DNA of 64,000 nucleotides. Source: Nocardia sp. SYP-A9097 (GTDB lineage: Bacteria > Actinomycetota > Actinomycetes > Mycobacteriales > Mycobacteriaceae). The DNA lies in NCBI RefSeq assembly GCF_009649815.1, contig NZ_WJIC01000013.1, positions 141,365 through 205,364 of the forward strand, read 5' to 3'. The notes beneath the pieces were generated by a model. It was not told the origin of the DNA, searched no databases, and saw only the letters and a program-made list of their open reading frames with translations. Both the position numbers and the translations under genes were made by a program. Below, one piece after another: positions 51,087-60,678 of this stretch (position 1 is the first letter of the stretch; each line of letters opens with the position of its first letter).

Positions 51087-51448
51087 GGGGTCGAGGGTGC
51101 GCCTGGCGGACGCGGCGACGATGTTCCTCGACACGATCACGGCGACGAACCACCCGCCGCGGCTACGGCATCGCGTTGAAGCGCGTCGCCGTGGCCGGCG
51201 GTCGGGCTAATAAACCGTGGCCGGAGAGGAACATGATGGGCATTGAGACATCTATCCCGTTGTGCGATGCGGTATTTCATGTCCTGTGCTAGCGGAGTTG
51301 GCCCACTGCCGAAGCTGTGACCTGGGGTGGGCCGTACTCGATGGCGGAACGAGTGCGTGACTTTGCCTGCGCAGGTGGCCCGTTCGACTTTCCCGTTGTG
51401 CGAAGCGGCATTTTATGTCCCCTGCGGCAGGCCAATAGCGTCGGATTC
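51087..51448. other. 362-bp intergenic region with an imperfect direct repeat
   Basis: No gene is recognisable. A 30-base segment at 51255-51284 (TCCCGTTGTGCGATGCGGTA and on) recurs at 51391-51420 with three mismatches, 136 bases apart, both upstream of the amidase. They are likely binding sites of one regulator or a duplicated promoter. Confidence 0.55.
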
Positions 51449-52900
51449 ATGGAGTGGAATTATCGGTCGGCCGAAGAGCTTTCGACTGCGTTGCGTGCCG
51501 GTGAGGTGACCTCGGTGGAACTGACCGAGGAGGCGATCGCCCGTATCGAGCGGGACGACAAGGCGATCAACGCGATCTGTGTGCCGGACTTCGACAATGC
51601 GCGGGCCGCCGCACGCGCTGCCGACCAGGCGCGCGCCCGCGGCGAGGACCGGCCGCTGCTCGGTATTCCGGTGACGGTCAAGGAGTCTTACAACATCGCC
51701 GGGCTGCCCACGACCTGGGGCATTCCGGCGCAGCGGGACTACGTGCCGGCCGAGGACGCGGTACAGGTGTCGCGGCTGAAGGCGGCCGGCGCGGTGCTGC
51801 TCGGTAAGACCAATGTGCCGTTGACGCTGCGAGATATCCAGAGCTTCAACGAGATCTACGGCACCACCAACAATCCGTGGAATCACAGCCGCACGTCGGG
51901 TGGGTCGTCAGGCGGTTCGGCGGCGGCCCTGGCGGCCGGATTCGGCGCGCTGTCCATCGGCTCCGACCTCGCCGGTTCGCTGCGCACCCCCGCGCATTTC
52001 TGCGGTGTCTACGCGCACAAGCCGACACTCGGGCTGGCGCCGACCCGCGGCATGGTCGCGCCGCCCGCGCCGGCCCTGCCGATCGACCTCGACCTCGCCG
52101 TCGTCGGCCCGATGGCACGCACCGCCCGCGACCTCACGCTGCTGCTCGACGTGATGGCCGGACCGGACCCGCTGACCCACGGCGTCGCCTACGACCTCGC
52201 ACTGCCGCCCGCGCGCCACGAGCGGCTGTCGGACTTCCGTGTCCTGATCATCGAGGACCATCCGCTCATTCCGACCGGATCGGCGGTGCGAGCGGGCGTG
52301 AACCGGGTCGCCGAGGCGCTCGACGACGAGGGCGCCCGGGTCGAACGGCACAGTCCGCTGCTGCCCGATCCGACCGAAGCGGCGACGCTCTACATGCAGC
52401 TGATGCTGTCGAACGCCGCCGCAGGTCTTCCCGTCGACGTGTACGAACAGCTGCAGACCCACGCCGCCGCCCTGAGCGCGGACGACCGGAGTCTCGATGC
52501 GGCGCGGCTGCGCGGCATGGTGCTCAGCCACCGCGACTGGGTCGAGGCGAACAACCGTCGCGAACTCCACCGCCACGGCTGGCGGCAGCTCTTCACCGAG
52601 TTCGATGCCGTGGTGTGCCCCATCACGCCCACTCCCGCCTTCCCGCACGACCACAACGGAGGTCTCGAGAACCGGCACATCGACATCGACGGCGTCGAGT
52701 ACCCGTACTTCGACCAGCTCGTCTGGGCCGGTATGGCCACCATGCCCGGCCTGCCCGCCACCGCCATACCCGCGGGCCGTTCCCCCGAGGGGCTGCCGGT
52801 GGGAGTACAGCTCATCGGCCCGATGTTCGAGGACCGCACCCCACTGCGGCTGGCCGAACTGCTCGAGCAGAAGATCGGCGGCTTCCAGGCACCGATGTAG
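51449..52900 (+). CDS. Amidase (amidase-signature family)
   Basis: 483 residues from ATG 51449. The catalytic triad is visible: Lys78 in VTVKESYN, the cis-Ser in SGGSSGGS (S153) and the nucleophile Ser177 in GSDLAGSLRTPA. NNPWNHSRTSGGSSGGSAAA is the classical signature. It hydrolyses an amide such as an aryl or fatty amide; the precise substrate cannot be read. A repeat-bearing promoter region precedes it. The kinase-like gene is convergent on the other side. Confidence 0.92.
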   Translation: MEWNYRSAEELSTALRAGEVTSVELTEEAIARIERDDKAINAICVPDFDNARAAARAADQARARGEDRPLLGIPVTVKESYNIAGLPTTWGIPAQRDYVPAEDAVQVSRLKAAGAVLLGKTNVPLTLRDIQSFNEIYGTTNNPWNHSRTSGGSSGGSAAALAAGFGALSIGSDLAGSLRTPAHFCGVYAHKPTLGLAPTRGMVAPPAPALPIDLDLAVVGPMARTARDLTLLLDVMAGPDPLTHGVAYDLALPPARHERLSDFRVLIIEDHPLIPTGSAVRAGVNRVAEALDDEGARVERHSPLLPDPTEAATLYMQLMLSNAAAGLPVDVYEQLQTHAAALSADDRSLDAARLRGMVLSHRDWVEANNRRELHRHGWRQLFTEFDAVVCPITPTPAFPHDHNGGLENRHIDIDGVEYPYFDQLVWAGMATMPGLPATAIPAGRSPEGLPVGVQLIGPMFEDRTPLRLAELLEQKIGGFQAPM

Positions 52901-52959
52901 GGTGCAACGGCAAAACACCGAAAGGTGTTGCCACGCAGGGCGTATGACGCTATCGCGTA

Positions 52960-53964
52960 TTAGCCGGCCGGGTATTCCGCATGGATGTCGCCGCCGAACA
53001 ATTTCCAGTAGAAGGCGTTCATCTTCGCGGCGGCAGGTGCGTGCCGGGTCAGGATCGAGGCCACCACTGGCGACACGTCGTCTGGGATATGACCAGCGGC
53101 GCACTGAATTACGTACTCGTTGCGGGCGACGGGACCGCCGCTGGACGGCATCGGTACCCCGCAGACATCGGTCACCAGCCAATTGACCAGCCGCATGGCG
53201 GCGTAGCCGGCGTCATGAGTGACGTGGCGTTCGGCGAAGTCGCGCTCGGCGGTCGACAGGTCGAAATGCGTCGAGGTAGCCAGCCCGAAGTCGCTGAGAT
53301 AGATCCGCTCCCCGTTACTGCGCATATTGCCGAGATGTCCATCCATGTGCAGCAGCTCCCGAGCGCCCAGGAACGCCACAATCTCTGAAAACTGCCGCTC
53401 GACCGCGGCGGCCTTGCCCGCCGGGTCCTCGCTCAGCCAGTCCGATATCGGGTGCGGGATGTATTCGCAGAACAGCACCAGGCTGGACGATGCGGCGGCC
53501 AACGCTTCGAGCCGGGCACGCACGGCCGGGCAGCCACCCTGGGCGGCAACCACCGTGTCGATGTCGGCATGTTCGGCTGCGACCGGCGACCGCCCGGGCA
53601 GCACCCGCCAGTGGTAGAGCATCGGGAACGACTGCGTCTCACCAGCCAGAACACCATCGGTGACAACGATGTTCGCGGCCAGCTCACGCCATGCGTTGAA
53701 GCTCGGGCCGCCGATACCGTACTGGCAGAACACCGGCAGGTCGAACAGGTTCGCGGTGGAGCCCCAATGCGCGAGCTCCCGATCGGTCAGCGGGATGCGC
53801 TTGGCGAACACCGATACACCGTCGGCGTGAAGGACTGTCGAGCCGCCGCCCACTCCCACGCTGTTCGACCGACCCGTGGCCATGAGCTCGCCGAGCTCAA
53901 TGTCGTTGTGGGAAGCCAGAAAACCCGAGAGTTTGTGGTGGCGTTCGCTCCTGGCAGCTGTCAT
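52960..53964 (-). CDS. Kinase-fold protein (APH/protein kinase-like)
   Basis: 334 residues from ATG 53964. The Gly-rich loop GVGGGST (residues 37-43), Lys55, the catalytic H206-x-D208 with N213 in LLHMDGHLGNM, and D225-F-G in YLSDFGLA are all intact, so it should bind ATP and transfer phosphate. The long insert and the absence of an APE motif fit small-molecule or atypical kinases. The substrate is unknown. The gene stands alone. Confidence 0.72.
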   Translation of the reverse strand: MTAARSERHHKLSGFLASHNDIELGELMATGRSNSVGVGGGSTVLHADGVSVFAKRIPLTDRELAHWGSTANLFDLPVFCQYGIGGPSFNAWRELAANIVVTDGVLAGETQSFPMLYHWRVLPGRSPVAAEHADIDTVVAAQGGCPAVRARLEALAAASSSLVLFCEYIPHPISDWLSEDPAGKAAAVERQFSEIVAFLGARELLHMDGHLGNMRSNGERIYLSDFGLATSTHFDLSTAERDFAERHVTHDAGYAAMRLVNWLVTDVCGVPMPSSGGPVARNEYVIQCAAGHIPDDVSPVVASILTRHAPAAAKMNAFYWKLFGGDIHAEYPAG

Positions 53965-54184
53965 CGCACGATTCTGCCACCGACCGTGTGGTTGACCGCC
54001 TGCTGCTGACTGAAGAGTCGACCCGGCAGCGGGATTCGCCACCGGGGTTACGCGTGGCTACGCTGGTGAATCCTCACCGCGGTTATCGATGAACTCTGAT
54101 GTCGGACGGCGTGGCCGAGATCTGTTGGTATCGGCGAATTCTGACGTCATCGACGAGCATGTCCGGAAACCTGGGCGTGTCCGG

Positions 54185-54204
54185 CGAACGCACGCTACTG
54201 CCGA
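54185..54204. repeat. Dispersed 20-bp repeat, copy 1
   Basis: CGAACGCACGCTACTGCCGA occurs here and again at 63243-63262, each within intergenic DNA and followed by a related GTTCG or GTCGG sequence. Confidence 0.6.
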
Positions 54205-54237
54205 TGTTCGTGTGATCGTCAGACCTTGTATCGCAGC

Positions 54238-54774
54238 TCAGCCCAGCTGCTTTTCGAACCAGTGGTCCGCCAGCGGGTGGTTGTCGTACGGCGGGATCTC
54301 GGTGTACCCGTGCTTCGCGTAGAGGGCGCGGGCCTCCACGAGGTCCTTGCGTGTGTTGAGTCGGATCGAGTGGGCGCCGAGTTCGCGGGCGGCGGCCTCG
54401 GCCGCGCCGAGCAATTCGGCGGCGCCGCCCTGGCCGCGGGTATCGGGGCGGACGAACATGCGCGTCAGCTCCAGCGTTCGCGCATCGAGGTGACGCAAGC
54501 CGATACAGCCGACGGCTTCGCCTCGTCGGCGCGCGAGCAGCAGCAGGCCGGTCGACGGGGTCAGATCCGCGCTGTCGTGGCCATTGGCAAGATGCCGGTC
54601 GATCTCCGCGTCATCGGTGGGACGGCCGTAGTAGCGAGTGATCATCTCGGCCAAGTAGAGCCGGAGGATGGCGGCCGCATCGGTTGAGCGCGGCTCGGCG
54701 GGCTCGACTGTCCACCGGGTGCTGATCGGGGCGGAGCCGCGGATCCTCTCTGTCACCGGATCATTCTGTCCCAC
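54238..54774 (-). CDS. GNAT acetyltransferase
   Basis: 178 residues. The acetyl-CoA loop is RMFVRPDTRGQGGAAELL (Q/RxxGxG/A). A preceding strand LARRRGEAVGCIGLRHL and a C-terminal YAKHGYTEIPPY are typical. It should transfer acetyl from acetyl-CoA to an unknown amine. It could start at ATG 54774 or GTG 54756. Confidence 0.87.
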   Translation of the reverse strand: MGQNDPVTERIRGSAPISTRWTVEPAEPRSTDAAAILRLYLAEMITRYYGRPTDDAEIDRHLANGHDSADLTPSTGLLLLARRRGEAVGCIGLRHLDARTLELTRMFVRPDTRGQGGAAELLGAAEAAARELGAHSIRLNTRKDLVEARALYAKHGYTEIPPYDNHPLADHWFEKQLG

Positions 54775-54839
54775 TGGTCAATCGATGGCGGCATCATCGA
54801 AGCCTTCACCGTCCCGGAACAACGCCGAGCGGGTGTACG

Positions 54840-54953
54840 TCAGAGGTGGTCGCGGACTATGGCCACCACGTCGGCCCTTCGGCTCAGGAACGGGCAGTGA
54901 CCGCCCGGCAAGGTCGAGACGGTGTTGCAGCGTTGGGTGAAGTGGGCGGCCAT
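54840..54953 (-). pseudogene. C-terminal relic of an alpha/beta hydrolase
   Basis: 37 codons ending LPGGHCPFLSRRADVVAIVR and two more residues before the stop. GGHxPFLSxPxEVA is the classical end of alpha/beta hydrolases, with the catalytic His in it. Everything before it is missing. Confidence 0.6.
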
Positions 54954-55060
54954 TTATCAAGGGGCGCACAACTATTCGCTATACCCGCACTGGTATATCT
55001 GCTGCGCCGGAGGATATTGTCACCATCCGGTACGCCACCAACGACACGTATCAGGGGAAA

Positions 55061-55818
55061 GTGATGGCTCACGGGAGACGCGCCACTCCGGCCGATCGCG
55101 ACCTGGATCCCGAATTGTTCGACTCCGCCGCCCAGCAGTCCGCGGCCTGGCTCGCGTGGAGCGATCGAACCGCGATCGACGCCCGCATCGAGACGCTGTT
55201 CACCGAGACGCTGCCCCGACTGGAAGCGGTATGGGGCAGCGAGGGCCGCCCATCGCTCGATGACCGGTACAGCGCCGCCGCGTTCGACTGGATCGTCTCC
55301 CTGATCGATACCGCCGTACTCGGCGAGGGCGGCCGGTACGCCTCCGAACGGTTATCTCGCAGACCAATTCATCACCTATGTCGGCGAGTGGATGGTGCGG
55401 CGCGTCGAGGGCGTTTGGTTCAACTCACCCGAGAACGGTGCGCCGATCTTCGACGGGTACGGCCGGCAGTCGGTTACCGATGGTCGCAGGAGTCGACGAA
55501 CGACTTTCCGGTACTGCTGTTCATGATGGCCGTCGACAGCGACGACGGCCCGTACGGATACTTCGTGGACCTATTGCACGGGCGCGCACTGACATTCGCG
55601 CGGGAGCGAGATCGGCCGGATCTGGAAGCGGAGATCTTCGCGTAGTCGTACGCGGGCATGGAACCGCAGAAGCAGCCCTGGCGGCAACGGGTGGCTTCGG
55701 AAGGTTCCAATGGGTTTTCACCGGACGAGACGACAGCTGGTGGGTCTGTTCGGTGCACAATACGAATGTGGCGGGCAGCGCCGAACGGCATGCGGCCGAA
55801 GCTGTCAGTGACTGACCA
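55061..55818 (+). pseudogene. Frameshifted gene, unknown function
   Basis: The frame from GTG 55061 reads well to about codon 97 (GGRYASER). It then continues in the +1 frame (GYLADQFITYVGEWMVRRVE, PENGAPIFDGYG) from near 55350 to 55460, and returns to the first frame (PAVGYRWSQESTNDFPVLLF). A third shift near 55640 would add TGGFGRFQWVF and WWVCSVHNTN. The product is intact only if the shifts are sequencing errors. No family recognised; the frames look genuinely coding. Confidence 0.65.
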
Positions 55819-55947
55819 GACCTGGCGCCCACTGCCGTGAAACGTCCGCTTCAGCCGCGATCCGCGCGGTTCGGCCCTGCGTGGCCGCGGCTGACGTGGT
55901 CATCTCCTGGTGTGCGAGAGTTGGGGTGGCCCAGGTATTTTCGCGAG

Positions 55948-56691
55948 TCAGAGGAAGCTGCCGCCGCCGTTCACCGCTATCGTCTGGCCGGTCAGGAAGC
56001 CGTTGCTGATCGTCAGGAGTACCGCCCGGCCGATATCGTCCGGAGTGCCGATGCGCCCCACCGGAATACGATCGGCGACACCGGCTTCCTTCAGCGGTGC
56101 GGCCATCTCGGTATCGATGAGCCCGGGGGCGATGGCGTTGACCGTGATCCCATCGGCGGCCAAACGCGCCGCATAACCGCGGGTAAGTCCCTCCAAACCC
56201 GCCTTGGAAGCGTTGTAGTGCACCCCTACGCTGCCCGCGCCCCGGGCCGCGACGGACGAGATGTTCACAATGCGCCCCCACCCGCGCTCCCGCATCGACG
56301 GGGCGACGGCCTGGATGGTCAGGAACGCGGATTTCAGATTGATCGCCAGGGTTTCGTCGAAGTCCTCCTCGGTGATGTCGTCGAGGCCGCGAATGACGGC
56401 GACGCCGGCATTGTTGACGAGCACATCGATCGGCCCGAGCTCCGCGGTAACGCGGTCGACCATCGACTCCACCTCGGAGCGCACCGCGACATCCGCCCGG
56501 ATCGCGATGCCCTTGCCGCCAACTCGTTCGATATCGGCCACCGCCTGCGCGGCCTCGTCTTCTCTGCTGCGGAAGTTCACCGCAACCGCGGCACCGGCGC
56601 TCGCGAGTGCGACCGCGATACCGCGTCCGATCCCCCTGGAACCACCGGTGATCAGGGCAACGCGACCCGCGAGGTCGAAATTCGTCTCCAT
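55948..56691 (-). CDS. Short-chain dehydrogenase/reductase, FabG-like
   Basis: 247 residues from ATG 56691. TGGSRGIGRG binds NADP(H), NNAG is present at about residue 88, and catalytic Ser, Tyr and Lys lie in ISSVAARGAG and VHYNASKAGLEGL. The final IAVNGGGSFL is typical of FabG-type 3-oxoacyl reductases. The substrate is not certain. No neighbours of the FAS pathway are present. Confidence 0.88.
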   Translation of the reverse strand: METNFDLAGRVALITGGSRGIGRGIAVALASAGAAVAVNFRSREDEAAQAVADIERVGGKGIAIRADVAVRSEVESMVDRVTAELGPIDVLVNNAGVAVIRGLDDITEEDFDETLAINLKSAFLTIQAVAPSMRERGWGRIVNISSVAARGAGSVGVHYNASKAGLEGLTRGYAARLAADGITVNAIAPGLIDTEMAAPLKEAGVADRIPVGRIGTPDDIGRAVLLTISNGFLTGQTIAVNGGGSFL

Positions 56692-56877
56692 ATGTGAAGC
56701 GTATGAGTTCGAGCGCACTCCAAGTCAAGGCCCGCGGCGCCGATCTCACCCGAATCGTCTCCCCACCCGCCAGCCGCAGCCGACCTGAACGATGCAGTTC
56801 TCGACTGCCCTCCAAAACTCAACGGGGAGTGGCCAACCGATGGAAACGGCTGAGAGCGTGGAGCTCGAACGCACTGT

Positions 56878-57282
56878 TCAGGATGACGAACCGGTGCCAT
56901 TGGCGGGCCACGGTGGAATCGCGCCGTTGTCGATCACCACATTCTCGTACCTGATCCCCCTGATCGGATTGTCGTAGGTGCACGGCAGATCGTGGTTGCT
57001 CGCGCAGGGCTCGCGGTGGCTGCCGCAGCCACCCATCACGCCCGTCGTCCGGTGCGCCGGAAGATAGGCCGTGGTGCGGTGCACCACTCCGAAATCGCAG
57101 TTGACGACGACGTCTACGCGATAGGTGTCGTCGGTTTCGTTGCGGCACCAGAAGTCGGTGCACGAAACCCAGGGAGCCAATACGACCGGTGTCGACGCGG
57201 CGGCCGGGGGAGCGGTAACACCGAGAGCAAGCGCGAACAGGGGACTCGTGATACCCAACAGGGCGGTCAATCGTCGGCTCAT
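56878..57282 (-). CDS. Small secreted cysteine-containing protein
   Basis: 134 residues from ATG 57282. The signal peptide MSRRLTALLGITSPLFALAL is cut near AAAS. The mature part holds six cysteines (SCTDFWC, VNCDFG, GGCGSH, EPCAS, LPCTY), likely disulfide-bonded. No function recognised. Confidence 0.65.
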   Translation of the reverse strand: MSRRLTALLGITSPLFALALGVTAPPAAASTPVVLAPWVSCTDFWCRNETDDTYRVDVVVNCDFGVVHRTTAYLPAHRTTGVMGGCGSHREPCASNHDLPCTYDNPIRGIRYENVVIDNGAIPPWPANGTGSSS

Positions 57283-57574
57283 ATCATTCTTTCCGTGCAG
57301 CGCATTCGAACTCGTGATCGAATCTACCTGCACCGCCGAGGTCTACGAAGTATCGGGCCGACCCTGCGATGACCCCAGTTTTACTGGATTGCAGTGGTTT
57401 TCAATTCATGCAAGATCATTTGCTGCCGCCGACCGTCTTTCGGCGCAAGCGAGTTCGGGATCGGCATCGAGCGCGACCGCGGTGCATCCCTCGACGCTGT
57501 AACCGCTTGCGGCCGTGGGAAGCTCGCAATCAATACGGATGCGCCTCGGGCCTGACTTCGGCAGCATGGGTGGA

Positions 57575-58399
57575 ATGGGCTGGAACTTCACCGAGGATGT
57601 CGAGCAGTATCTGGAGGCGGCTGGCGAGTTTCTGCGGTCCCGGCCTGCCGAATGCAATGTCGCATTGACCGTGAGCGCGACCGTTGCCGCCGGCAACAAG
57701 CCGGCGCATCCGAACCCGCCGTTGTTCGGCTGGTTGTCGCGCGACGGGCGGGTTGGCGGGGCGATCGTGCACACCCCGCCGTTCCCGCTGGGTCTGTTCG
57801 GACTCGCTGGCGCCGATACGACCGAATTGGTTGCGGCGCTGGAGAATACCGGTCGGGGAGTTGACCATGTCGTCGGCCCGGCCGGTGTCGTGCAGGCTTT
57901 CGCCGACGCCACGCAGCGCGGATTCGAGGTTGTCGAACAGCAATTGCTCTACCGGTTGGGCGGGCTGGTGGCGCCCCGCCCGACGGCCGGGCGCGCCCGG
58001 CTTGCGCAGCAGGCCGACCGCGAGGTGCTCGAGGATTTCACCAAAGTGTTCGCGGATGAGGACACCTCGGTGCCGTTCGATCAGGTCGGTGAGCGGCTGT
58101 CCTACAACGGCATCTGGTTGTGGGAGGTCGACGGACAGCCGGTGTCGGTCGCCTCGCTCTCGCGCAGCGTTGCCGGGATCGTGCGGGTCGGCTTGGTGGC
58201 CACCCCACCGGAACATCGTGGGCACGGCTACGCGGCGGCGGTGACACACCATGTGTCACAGGTCGCGTTGGATACAGGAAACCGCGAGGTTCTGCTGTTC
58301 ACCGACAGGTCGAATCCCACGAGCAACGGCATCTACCAGCGGTTGGGTTACGAGGTCGTCGAAGAGCAGATCCAAATGCGGCTCGGCGCAACGCATTAG
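57575..58399 (+). CDS. GNAT-family N-acetyltransferase
   Basis: 274 residues from ATG 57575. The C-terminal GNAT domain shows VRVGLVATPPEHRGHGYAAA, the acetyl-CoA motif, and LFTDRSNPTSNGIYQRLGYE. The N-terminal half is a degenerate GNAT-like or helical region. It overlaps the convergent TetR gene by four bases. The acceptor is unknown. Confidence 0.85.
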   Translation: MGWNFTEDVEQYLEAAGEFLRSRPAECNVALTVSATVAAGNKPAHPNPPLFGWLSRDGRVGGAIVHTPPFPLGLFGLAGADTTELVAALENTGRGVDHVVGPAGVVQAFADATQRGFEVVEQQLLYRLGGLVAPRPTAGRARLAQQADREVLEDFTKVFADEDTSVPFDQVGERLSYNGIWLWEVDGQPVSVASLSRSVAGIVRVGLVATPPEHRGHGYAAAVTHHVSQVALDTGNREVLLFTDRSNPTSNGIYQRLGYEVVEEQIQMRLGATH

Positions 58400-58983
58400 G
58401 CGCGTTCGGAACTACCGGTGACCGCCCAGGCCGCGTCGATCATCCGGAAGATCTCGTCCACCGCTGCCTGCGGGTCGGACGCCTCGCGGGCCAGTGAATA
58501 GGCGTCGATCACGAACCGCGCGATCGCCTGGCTCGCCGTGCCGGTGGGCGGCTGGCCGAGATCCGCGGCGATCGCCACCGCCAGCGACTTCGCATGGCGC
58601 AGCCGCATCGACTCCTCGTATTCGCGCAGTGCGGGTGTCCGGTCGATCAGATTCCAGATCGGCGCGGCCCCGTCGGCCATGCAGTGCTGGACCATCGCGT
58701 GGATCTCGTGCCGCAGCGCGGGGATCAGCGGTTCGTCCGTCGGCCGACTGGTCACGGCCTGGGTGAGGCGTTGTTCGAAGTTCTCGTCCTGCTCGAAGAC
58801 CAGGGCCTCTTTCGAAGCGAAGTGGGAGAACACCGTGGTGACGGCCACGTCGGCCTCGGCGGCCACGTCGCGGATACCCACCGTGTCGTATCCGCGTTCC
58901 AGAAACAGCGACAATGCGGTGTCGGCGATCTTCTGGCGGGTCGCGGCCTTCTTGCGCTCACGACGCCCGGTCGGCGCGGTCAT
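58396..58983 (-). CDS. TetR-family regulator
   Basis: 195 residues. The helix-turn-helix reads TVGIRDVAAEADVAVTTVFS followed by HFASKEALV. It is divergent from a quinone oxidoreductase gene, and several CTAAC/GTTAG dyads lie between them, so it probably represses that gene and itself. Confidence 0.9.
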   Translation of the reverse strand: MTAPTGRRERKKAATRQKIADTALSLFLERGYDTVGIRDVAAEADVAVTTVFSHFASKEALVFEQDENFEQRLTQAVTSRPTDEPLIPALRHEIHAMVQHCMADGAAPIWNLIDRTPALREYEESMRLRHAKSLAVAIAADLGQPPTGTASQAIARFVIDAYSLAREASDPQAAVDEIFRMIDAAWAVTGSSERA

Positions 58984-59025
58984 CGCTTGATGCTATCAGC
59001 TGCAAAAACGCATCGATTTCGAAAT

Positions 59026-59107
59026 CCTAACGGTTAGGCGAATGATCATATCGCTACCTGCTACGAAATAATAACCGTTGCAAAACACTAACCGTTAGTC
59101 CTAACGT
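59026..59107. promoter_or_regulatory. Repeated CTAAC(G/C)GTTAG operators
   Basis: Dyads CCTAAC-G-GTTAGG (59026-59038) and ACTAAC-C-GTTAGT (59087-59099) have the same core. A partial copy TAACCGTT is at 59072-59079 and a half-site CTAACGT at 59101-59107. They span the divergent promoter region of the TetR and oxidoreductase genes. Confidence 0.72.
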
Positions 59108-59113
59108 GAAGGC

Positions 59114-60007
59114 ATGAAAGCAATGCGCTTCGCCGAGTACGGCGGCCCGGAAGTCCTGAAACCGGTAGAGGCAGCCGAACCCCACGCAGGCCCCGGTCAG
59201 ATACGCATCGCCGTGCGAGCGGCGGGAGTGAATCCGCATGATTGGCGAGTCCGCGAGGGACAGTTCCGGCGAATCAACCCGATCCCGCTGCCCGCCGGTG
59301 TCGGGCAGGACGCATCGGGCGTGGTGGACGAGGTCGGCGCCGGCGTCGTCGGCATCGAGGTCGGTGAGCCCGTATTCGGCCGGGGTTCGAACACCTACGC
59401 CGAGTTCGCAGTCCTGTCCTCCTGGGCGCGCAAACCCGAGGGATTGAGCTTCGCCGAAGCGGCCGGATACCCGTCGGTGGTCGAGACCGCGATTCGGATC
59501 ATCGGTCTGGTCGGTGTCCAACAGGGACAGACGCTGCTGGTCAGCGGCGCAGCGGGCGGAGTCGGGTCGGCGGTATTGCAGATCGCCCACGAGCGGGGAA
59601 TCAACGTGATCGGCACAGCCGGGGCCGCGAACCAGGACTATGTGCGCAGCCTCGGTGCCATCGCCACCACTTATGACGCGGGCTGGGTGGACCGAGTACG
59701 CCCACTGGGCCGCATCGACGCCGCGCTCGACCTCAACGGTGCGGGCGTCCTCCGCGGACTCCTCGACCTGACCGGAGATCCGAACAAAGTAGTCACCATC
59801 GCCGACCTCGAAGCACCAATGCTCGGAATCCGATTCGCCGGTGTCGGCGGCAGCATGCCCGAAGCCCTCGCCGCAGCCGTCGACCTCATCGCCCGCGGAA
59901 AGCTGCACATCCCAGTCGAAAAGTCATATCCCCTAACCGAGGCCGCGTCCGCACACGCCGACAGCCAGGCCGGACACACCCGCGGTCGCCGGGTCCTGCT
60001 CGTCTGA
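59114..60007 (+). CDS. NADPH:quinone oxidoreductase-like MDR protein
   Basis: 297 residues, a zinc-free medium-chain reductase. GQDASGVVDEVGAGVVGIEV belongs to the catalytic domain and SGAAGGVGSAVLQIA is the NADPH site. Such enzymes reduce quinones or enones. The TetR regulator next door, and the CTAAC repeats, suggest induction by an electrophile or drug. Confidence 0.88.
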   Translation: MKAMRFAEYGGPEVLKPVEAAEPHAGPGQIRIAVRAAGVNPHDWRVREGQFRRINPIPLPAGVGQDASGVVDEVGAGVVGIEVGEPVFGRGSNTYAEFAVLSSWARKPEGLSFAEAAGYPSVVETAIRIIGLVGVQQGQTLLVSGAAGGVGSAVLQIAHERGINVIGTAGAANQDYVRSLGAIATTYDAGWVDRVRPLGRIDAALDLNGAGVLRGLLDLTGDPNKVVTIADLEAPMLGIRFAGVGGSMPEALAAAVDLIARGKLHIPVEKSYPLTEAASAHADSQAGHTRGRRVLLV

Positions 60008-60165
60008 AACGGATCGTCCCCGAGCCATGGACGCTTTGGCACCTTGGTGCGGAGCACGTGTGAGGGAGGCCCAAAGGTAAACGCGCCGAGACGATCTCGG
60101 CCTCGGCAAAACCATAACGCCGATAACCATGTATTGAACGACCGCCTGGTCGATCAGGATTGCAG

Positions 60166-60654
60166 TCAATCGCTGGTGTGCCGGTCAGGGCGTACCCCCA
60201 GAACGCCGTGCTGCGTTGCCTGTTGGCTGATGTCGGTGGTGCGCGACCCCGTGAGGTCGGCGAATGCGTCTCGCAGGTCGAGGGCGGGCTCGCCGAGAAT
60301 GATTCTGCTGATGATGAGTTCGATCATCACGCGGTCGTAGTCGTCGGTCGTCCGGCGGACGCGCTGGGGGTCCGTCTCGACTGCGGCCGAGGTGATCCTG
60401 CGGCCGCCGGCGACGGGGGAGAACTGCACCTCGTACACCCCGTAACCGGTCCAACTGCGGTGCATGTAGACAATGTCGCCTTCGGCGAAGATGTTCCATT
60501 TCTCGTCCATACTCTGCGACTGGCAGCCGCTGCGGATGCGGTCCCATTCGCTTGCGGTCCAGACGCGATCGGGCAGCTGAGAAAGGGGTTGGGGCAGGAG
60601 GATCGGATGCAATGTGCGGAAAGAGCTTCTGGTCAGTGGCGCGTCACGGTCCAT
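60166..60654 (-). CDS. Conserved-looking hypothetical protein
   Basis: 162 residues. Distinctive segments are WTASEWDRIRSGCQSQSMDE, AEGDIVYMHRSWTGYGVYEV and MIELIISRIILGEP. I think this type of protein is frequent in actinomycete genomes and has no known function. It is 24 bases from the next gene on the same strand. Confidence 0.65.
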   Translation of the reverse strand: MDRDAPLTRSSFRTLHPILLPQPLSQLPDRVWTASEWDRIRSGCQSQSMDEKWNIFAEGDIVYMHRSWTGYGVYEVQFSPVAGGRRITSAAVETDPQRVRRTTDDYDRVMIELIISRIILGEPALDLRDAFADLTGSRTTDISQQATQHGVLGVRPDRHTSD

Positions 60655-60678
60655 GACTTGATCGTAAATACGTGAGGA

